64,000 nt of DNA from Streptomyces sp. LBL (GTDB lineage: Bacteria > Actinomycetota > Actinomycetes > Streptomycetales > Streptomycetaceae), in assembly GCF_029893585.1 (NCBI RefSeq), contig NZ_JARXYX010000005.1, positions 276,734 through 340,733 on the forward strand, in the 5' to 3' direction. The position numbers and the translations under genes were made by a program. The notes under the pieces were generated by a model. The model saw nothing but the letters and a program-made list of their open reading frames with translations, was not told the DNA's origin and made no database searches. Position 1 is the first letter of the stretch. Every line of letters begins with the position of its first letter. Positions 62,346 to 64,000 of this stretch are shown here, one piece after another.

Positions 62346-63089
62346 TCACTCGGCGGCAGCGCCCCCGGCCACCACCGGAACAAGATCCAAGTGCCCCTGC
62401 CCTCGCCCCTGCTCAAGCTCCTGGCCCTGCCCATCGCCCCGGTCCTGCCCCAGGCTCACCAGCTCCGCCTCCAGCATGGCCGCCATCGGCCCGGCACCAA
62501 GCGCCCCGCTGACGAGGAAACCCAGAGCCATGGCGACGACCATGATGACGTTCCCGAGCCAGACCATCGTGTCCACCGGCAGCGTGTACACCCCCACCAC
62601 CCGCACCACACACTCCCCCAGCAGCACCACGCCCCACACCACGGAGAAGACCCGCTCGCACCGCCGAAAGGCAGCGGAGCCGCCCTGCAGCCGCACCCAG
62701 GCGGCCTCCCGTCGTTCATCCCCCTTCACCAGCCACGGCTTCATACCGGCGGTCATCACCGGCTTGCCCATCACCACGGACGCCAGGATCCCGATCCCCA
62801 CCACGCTGCTGACCCCGCTGTCCTTTGCGAGCATCAGCCGCGGATCCCCGGCGACGAACGCGAGCAGTACCCCCGCGACGTTCACGAACAGGATGAGTGC
62901 GGCAAGCCCGTTGACCGTTCGGTCCTTCGCCACGCTCCACCCTGTCCGCACGGCCGGCAGCACACTGCTCCAGCCGAGCGCGGCCGCGGTGCTCATCCCG
63001 ATGGCGTTCCGGAACAGGTAGTACGACCCGACCGGCACCGCCACGTCCATCATGAGCGGAGCCAAGGCGTTCCTCTTCGTCTTCGTCAT
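62346..63089 (-). CDS. VC0807-family membrane protein
   Basis: A 247-residue protein with about six hydrophobic stretches. LMMDVAVPVGSYYLFRNAIGMSTAAALGWSSVLPAVRTGW at the N-terminus is the VC0807-family pattern. The C-terminal tail is Gln/Gly rich (GDGQGQELEQGRGQGH). ATG 63089 is the likely start, at MTKTKRNALAPLM. Function unknown. Confidence 0.85.
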   Translation of the reverse strand: MTKTKRNALAPLMMDVAVPVGSYYLFRNAIGMSTAAALGWSSVLPAVRTGWSVAKDRTVNGLAALILFVNVAGVLLAFVAGDPRLMLAKDSGVSSVVGIGILASVVMGKPVMTAGMKPWLVKGDERREAAWVRLQGGSAAFRRCERVFSVVWGVVLLGECVVRVVGVYTLPVDTMVWLGNVIMVVAMALGFLVSGALGAGPMAAMLEAELVSLGQDRGDGQGQELEQGRGQGHLDLVPVVAGGAAAE

Positions 63090-63157
63090 GCCCTCAGCTT
63101 CGCGCGCAGCCCCGGACGCCAGTAGAAACGATCGTCCGGACCTCGGCATGACAAATG

Positions 63158-63802
63158 TCAGACCAGCAGGTCAACCAACTTCCCCATGTCCGAGAAGAGT
63201 TGAGTAGCGTCCGCAAGCCTGTCGCCAGGCGTCATGGCGGTGAACCCGCAGACGTCCATCCCGGCCGCCACAGCCGCCCGCACCCCCAAGGGACTGTCCT
63301 CGACCACCACACACCGTGCGGGCTCGACCCCCATCCGCTCGGCGGCATACAGGAACAGATCCGGCGCCGGCTTCCCTCGCCCCACATCCTGCGAACTGAA
63401 GATCCGCCCGTCGTCGAACCACCGGTCCAGCCCGGTCTTCCGATGCCCCACCCGGATCCGCTCATGACTTCCGGAGGACGCCACACAGTACGGCACCCCA
63501 TCCGCGGCAAGCTTCTCCAGCACCGCCAGGGCTCCCGCCACCGGCTCCAACTCCCGTTCGAACGCGGCGAACACCCGCCCATGGAAGACATCGTCGAAGT
63601 CCTCCGGCAACCGCCGCCCGGTCCGCTCCTCCACCAGATCGTGTACGCGGTGCATAGCGGCCCCCATGTAGTCGCGCAGGAAGTCCTCGTACGAGGTCGG
63701 ATGCCCGAGCTCGGTCAGATAGCCGGCCAGGAGCTTGTTGGAAATCGGCTCACTGTCGACGAGGACACCGTCGTTGTCGAAGATGACGAGGTCATAGCGC
63801 AT
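63158..63802 (-). CDS. HAD-IA phosphatase (beta-phosphoglucomutase/GPH-like)
   Basis: A 214-residue HAD hydrolase with motif I YDLVIFDNDGVLVDSEPI (nucleophile aspartate), motif II CVASSGSHERI, motif III GRGKPAPDLFLYAA and motif IV VVVEDSPLGVRAAVAAGM, all intact. The cap domain lies in between (residues ~18-80). ATG 63802 is the family-normal start. It dephosphorylates a small phosphorylated metabolite; the substrate cannot be told. First gene downstream of the rRNA operon terminator. Confidence 0.93.
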   Translation of the reverse strand: MRYDLVIFDNDGVLVDSEPISNKLLAGYLTELGHPTSYEDFLRDYMGAAMHRVHDLVEERTGRRLPEDFDDVFHGRVFAAFERELEPVAGALAVLEKLAADGVPYCVASSGSHERIRVGHRKTGLDRWFDDGRIFSSQDVGRGKPAPDLFLYAAERMGVEPARCVVVEDSPLGVRAAVAAGMDVCGFTAMTPGDRLADATQLFSDMGKLVDLLV

Positions 63803-63864
63803 GCCCAAGACCCTAGACGACCCGTAACAGACGCCCCTTAAAAGCAGACGACCCGTAAACGCAG

Positions 63865-63896
63865 GAAACCCCGCACCAACCGGTGCGGGGTTTCCT
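63865..63896 (-). terminator. rRNA operon terminator
   Basis: GGAAACCCCGCACC pairs perfectly with GGTGCGGGGTTTCC around AACC. It lies 9 bases after the 5S rRNA end on the minus strand and has T-rich flanks. Confidence 0.9.
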
Positions 63897-63905
63897 TCAA
63901 AAATT

Positions 63906-64000
63906 GTTCGGCGGCGTCCTACTCTCCCACAGGGTCCCCCCTGCAGTACCATCGGCGCTGTAAGGCTTAGCTTCCGGGTTCGAAATGTAACCGGGCGTTT
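63906..64000 (-). rRNA. rrf: 5S ribosomal RNA, 3' part (truncated by window edge)
   Basis: The reverse complement reads AAACGCCCGGTTACATTTCG, then AACCCGGAAGCTAAGCCTTACAGCGCCGATGG and ends GGACGCCGCCGAAC. These are the conserved loop and stem sequences of Streptomyces 5S rRNA, about 95 of roughly 120 bases. The 16S and 23S genes should lie beyond base 64000. Confidence 0.95.

Noticed and set aside
59090..63021. Long plus-strand frames opposite acuC, the MFS and VC0807 genes
   Set aside because: Pro/Arg/His-rich shadows with no start signal; the minus-strand proteins have clear family motifs.
63906..64000. A tRNA gene suggested by the GGTTCGAA stretch
   Set aside because: The stretch is part of the conserved 5S rRNA sequence.

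Overview
The window is a high-GC actinobacterial chromosome segment, almost certainly from a Streptomyces. The base composition, frequent GTG starts, many 4-bp ATGA/GTGA gene overlaps, the sporulation sigma factor BldN with its anti-sigma factor RsbN, a Rex operator in front of rex-hemA-hemC-hemD, class I lysyl-tRNA synthetase, and many Tat and lipoprotein signals all point that way. It is mainly core chromosome with a few decayed or acquired patches. No CRISPR array, prophage or intact insertion sequence was seen.

Layout. 1-2.3 kb: a PucR-type regulator (cut by the window edge) divergent from a yeast-type cytosine deaminase and an isopenicillin-N-synthase-like oxygenase. 2.3-10.3 kb, all minus strand: system II cytochrome c maturation (resA, ccdA, resB, ccsB), an exported deacetylase-like lipoprotein, a histidine phosphatase and hemL. 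10.3-17.5 kb is an accessory stretch. It holds a truncated IS630 transposase joined to a frameshifted CHAT-domain gene, an exported amine oxidase/RidA pair, an MFS pseudogene, an orphan AurF-like di-iron oxygenase and a GNAT fragment. 17.5-21.8 kb is a tightly coupled operon: ECF sigma factor, multi-pass zinc-finger putative anti-sigma factor, ABC ATPase and two membrane proteins. 21.9-25.8 kb: PaaX-family regulator, exported hydrolase and MHS transporter. 26.1-28.3 kb: a two-component system. 28.4-31.4 kb: FMN reductase with a luciferase-like monooxygenase, then an SDR and a small membrane protein. 31.4-36.3 kb: rtcB, two DUF3558 lipoproteins and an Spd-like DUF2637 protein. 36.4-40.2 kb: divergent lysS and argS. 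40.2-44.4 kb: a coiled-coil protein, a large P-loop ATPase, HATPase/DUF397 remnants and a DUF4253 protein.

44.4-51.3 kb is the heme operon read from rex (rex-hemA-hemC-cobA/hemD, all with 4-bp overlaps) plus hemB after a repetitive gap. Together with hemL near 9 kb, the window encodes the C5 route from glutamyl-tRNA to uroporphyrinogen III, as well as the cytochrome c machinery that uses heme. Redox control through Rex (NADH/NAD+) links the pathway to respiration. 51.5-63.8 kb holds glutaredoxin-like and HAD proteins, bldN-rsbN with a recognisable BldN-type promoter, an acyltransferase, a nucleotide-sugar-epimerase-like protein, the 32-residue ribosomal protein bTHX, a BldC-like DNA-binding protein, acuC, an MFS transporter, a VC0807-like membrane protein and a HAD phosphatase. 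The window ends inside the 5S rRNA of a minus-strand rRNA operon.

A recurring theme is in-frame tandem codon repeats (periods of 6-15 bp) at gene ends or in linkers. One 15-bp array continues past its own stop codon. Several intergenic gaps hold long GC-rich direct repeats, and most convergent gene pairs are separated by long, near-perfect hairpins. Systems most worth following are the sigma/zinc-finger/ABC operon, the exported oxidase-RidA pair, the orphan di-iron N-oxygenase and the Sll1717-like ATPase with its coiled-coil neighbour.
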